A stretch of 7,009 nt of DNA from Acidobacteriaceae bacterium (GTDB lineage: Bacteria; Acidobacteriota; Terriglobia; Terriglobales; Acidobacteriaceae), in NCBI GenBank assembly GCA_030042915.1, contig JASHYS010000362.1:1-7009 (forward strand). The letters run 5' to 3'. A program made the translations under genes and the position numbers. Within the stretch, counting starts at the first letter, position 1; each line of letters opens with the position of its first letter. Positions 6,823 to 7,009 of this stretch are shown piece after piece. The notes under the pieces are model-generated. The model saw only the letters and a list, made by a program, of their open reading frames with translations, searched no databases and was not told the DNA's origin.

Positions 6823-6858
6823 TGTTCCAGGTTCCCTGTTCCCTAATCTCTGTTCCCT
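6823..6858. repeat. Opposite-strand TGTTCCCT repeat cluster
   Basis: TGTTCCAG, then GTTCCC, TGTTCCCT, AATCTC and TGTTCCCT follow one another in an alternating 8/6-base rhythm. Read on the minus strand the unit is AGGGAACA, so it resembles the GGGA octamers at 6719-6814 but points the other way. Together the two blocks form a loose inverted arrangement with the G-rich strand switching at about 6815-6822. Confidence 0.65.
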
Positions 6859-6870
6859 ACTTTCACCCGC

Positions 6871-6899
6871 TTGACATGGCGGGAGAATGCCTTGATGCT
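6871..6899 (+). promoter_or_regulatory. Candidate sigma-70 promoter for the right-edge gene
   Basis: TTGACA at 6871-6876 is a perfect -35 hexamer. At 17 bases spacing the -10 position holds GATGCT (3 of 6 to TATAAT), so that half is poor. It would start transcription roughly 40 bases upstream of the probable translation start near 6945. Confidence 0.3.
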
Positions 6900-6930
6900 A
6901 AACAGTTCCGGTCATTCAGGCTTCTTGACC

Positions 6931-6936
6931 AGGAGG
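6931..6936 (+). promoter_or_regulatory. Ribosome binding site deciding the start of the DHH gene
   Basis: A perfect AGGAGG ends 8 bases before TTG 6945 and 11 bases before GTG 6948, both in the frame of the DHH-like protein. It favours these over the in-frame ATG at 6876, which has no Shine-Dalgarno and overlaps the TTGACA hexamer. Confidence 0.6.
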
Positions 6937-6944
6937 GGGCCCCT

Positions 6945-7009
6945 TTGGTGCGGGTTCGCGTCTTCTATCACGACAAATGCTTCGACGGAGCGTGCAGCGC
7001 CTCGCTGTT
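6945..7009 (+). CDS. Probable DHH-family phosphoesterase (first 21 codons; cut by right window edge)
   Basis: The visible protein is MVRVRVFYHDKCFDGACSAS plus one Leu. A short beta strand (VRVFYH) leads into HDKCFDGACSA, which fits the first motif of the DHH phosphoesterase superfamily: H, then four residues, then DG, then S-A. H9, D14, G15, S18 and A19 are the matching positions. Such proteins are manganese-dependent hydrolases (RecJ, NrnA, cyclic-di-AMP and polyphosphate phosphatase relatives). Which one this is cannot be told from 21 residues, and even the family call rests on one motif. TTG 6945 or GTG 6948 is the likely start because of AGGAGG at 6931-6936. An in-frame ATG at 6876 would add 23 residues with no family resemblance. 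The gene is divergent from the MFS gene across the octamer repeats. Confidence 0.6.
   Translation, partial: MVRVRVFYHDKCFDGACSASL

Overview
The window looks like an ordinary chromosomal stretch of a GC-rich Gram-negative-type bacterium, most likely an acidobacterium (class Terriglobia). That assignment is an inference. It rests on the overall gene style, the short palindromes with a GGGGCTAAAGCCCC core, and the GGGA-octamer and TGTTCCCT runs, all of which I associate with acidobacterial genomes. No rRNA or other decisive marker is present.

Layout, left to right: (1) the N-terminal two thirds of ffh, the signal recognition particle GTPase, on the minus strand and cut by the left edge; (2) a 118-bp repeat element with inverted-repeat ends and two internal palindromes; (3) a plus-strand polytopic membrane protein that looks like a GT-C-type glycosyltransferase; (4) a minus-strand exported serine hydrolase of the beta-lactamase/penicillin-binding-protein (class C-like) fold with an extra C-terminal domain; (5) a second, different block of palindromes and a 22-bp tandem duplication; (6) a plus-strand beta-class carbonic anhydrase with all zinc ligands; (7) a minus-strand DHA2 (EmrB/QacA-type) MFS drug exporter; (8) a G-rich octamer tandem array with an opposing-strand TGTTCCCT array beside it; (9) the first 21 codons of a probable DHH-family phosphoesterase on the plus strand, cut by the right edge.

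The six genes alternate strictly in strand (-,+,-,+,-,+), so each is probably its own transcription unit. No operon or joint pathway can be argued from this window. ffh is housekeeping. Carbonic anhydrase supplies or buffers bicarbonate/CO2. The MFS protein and the exported hydrolase are envelope-associated accessory functions. A striking regularity is that each of the three divergent (promoter-bearing) gaps carries a repeat structure, while the two convergent gaps (2678-2800 and 5035-5071) carry no such repeat. I see no recognisable structure in 2678-2800, and no gene-free stretch longer than 300 bases.

I found no evidence of a novel multi-gene system, CRISPR array, tRNA, rRNA or transposase gene. 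The most unusual material is the non-coding repeat structure, not the proteins.
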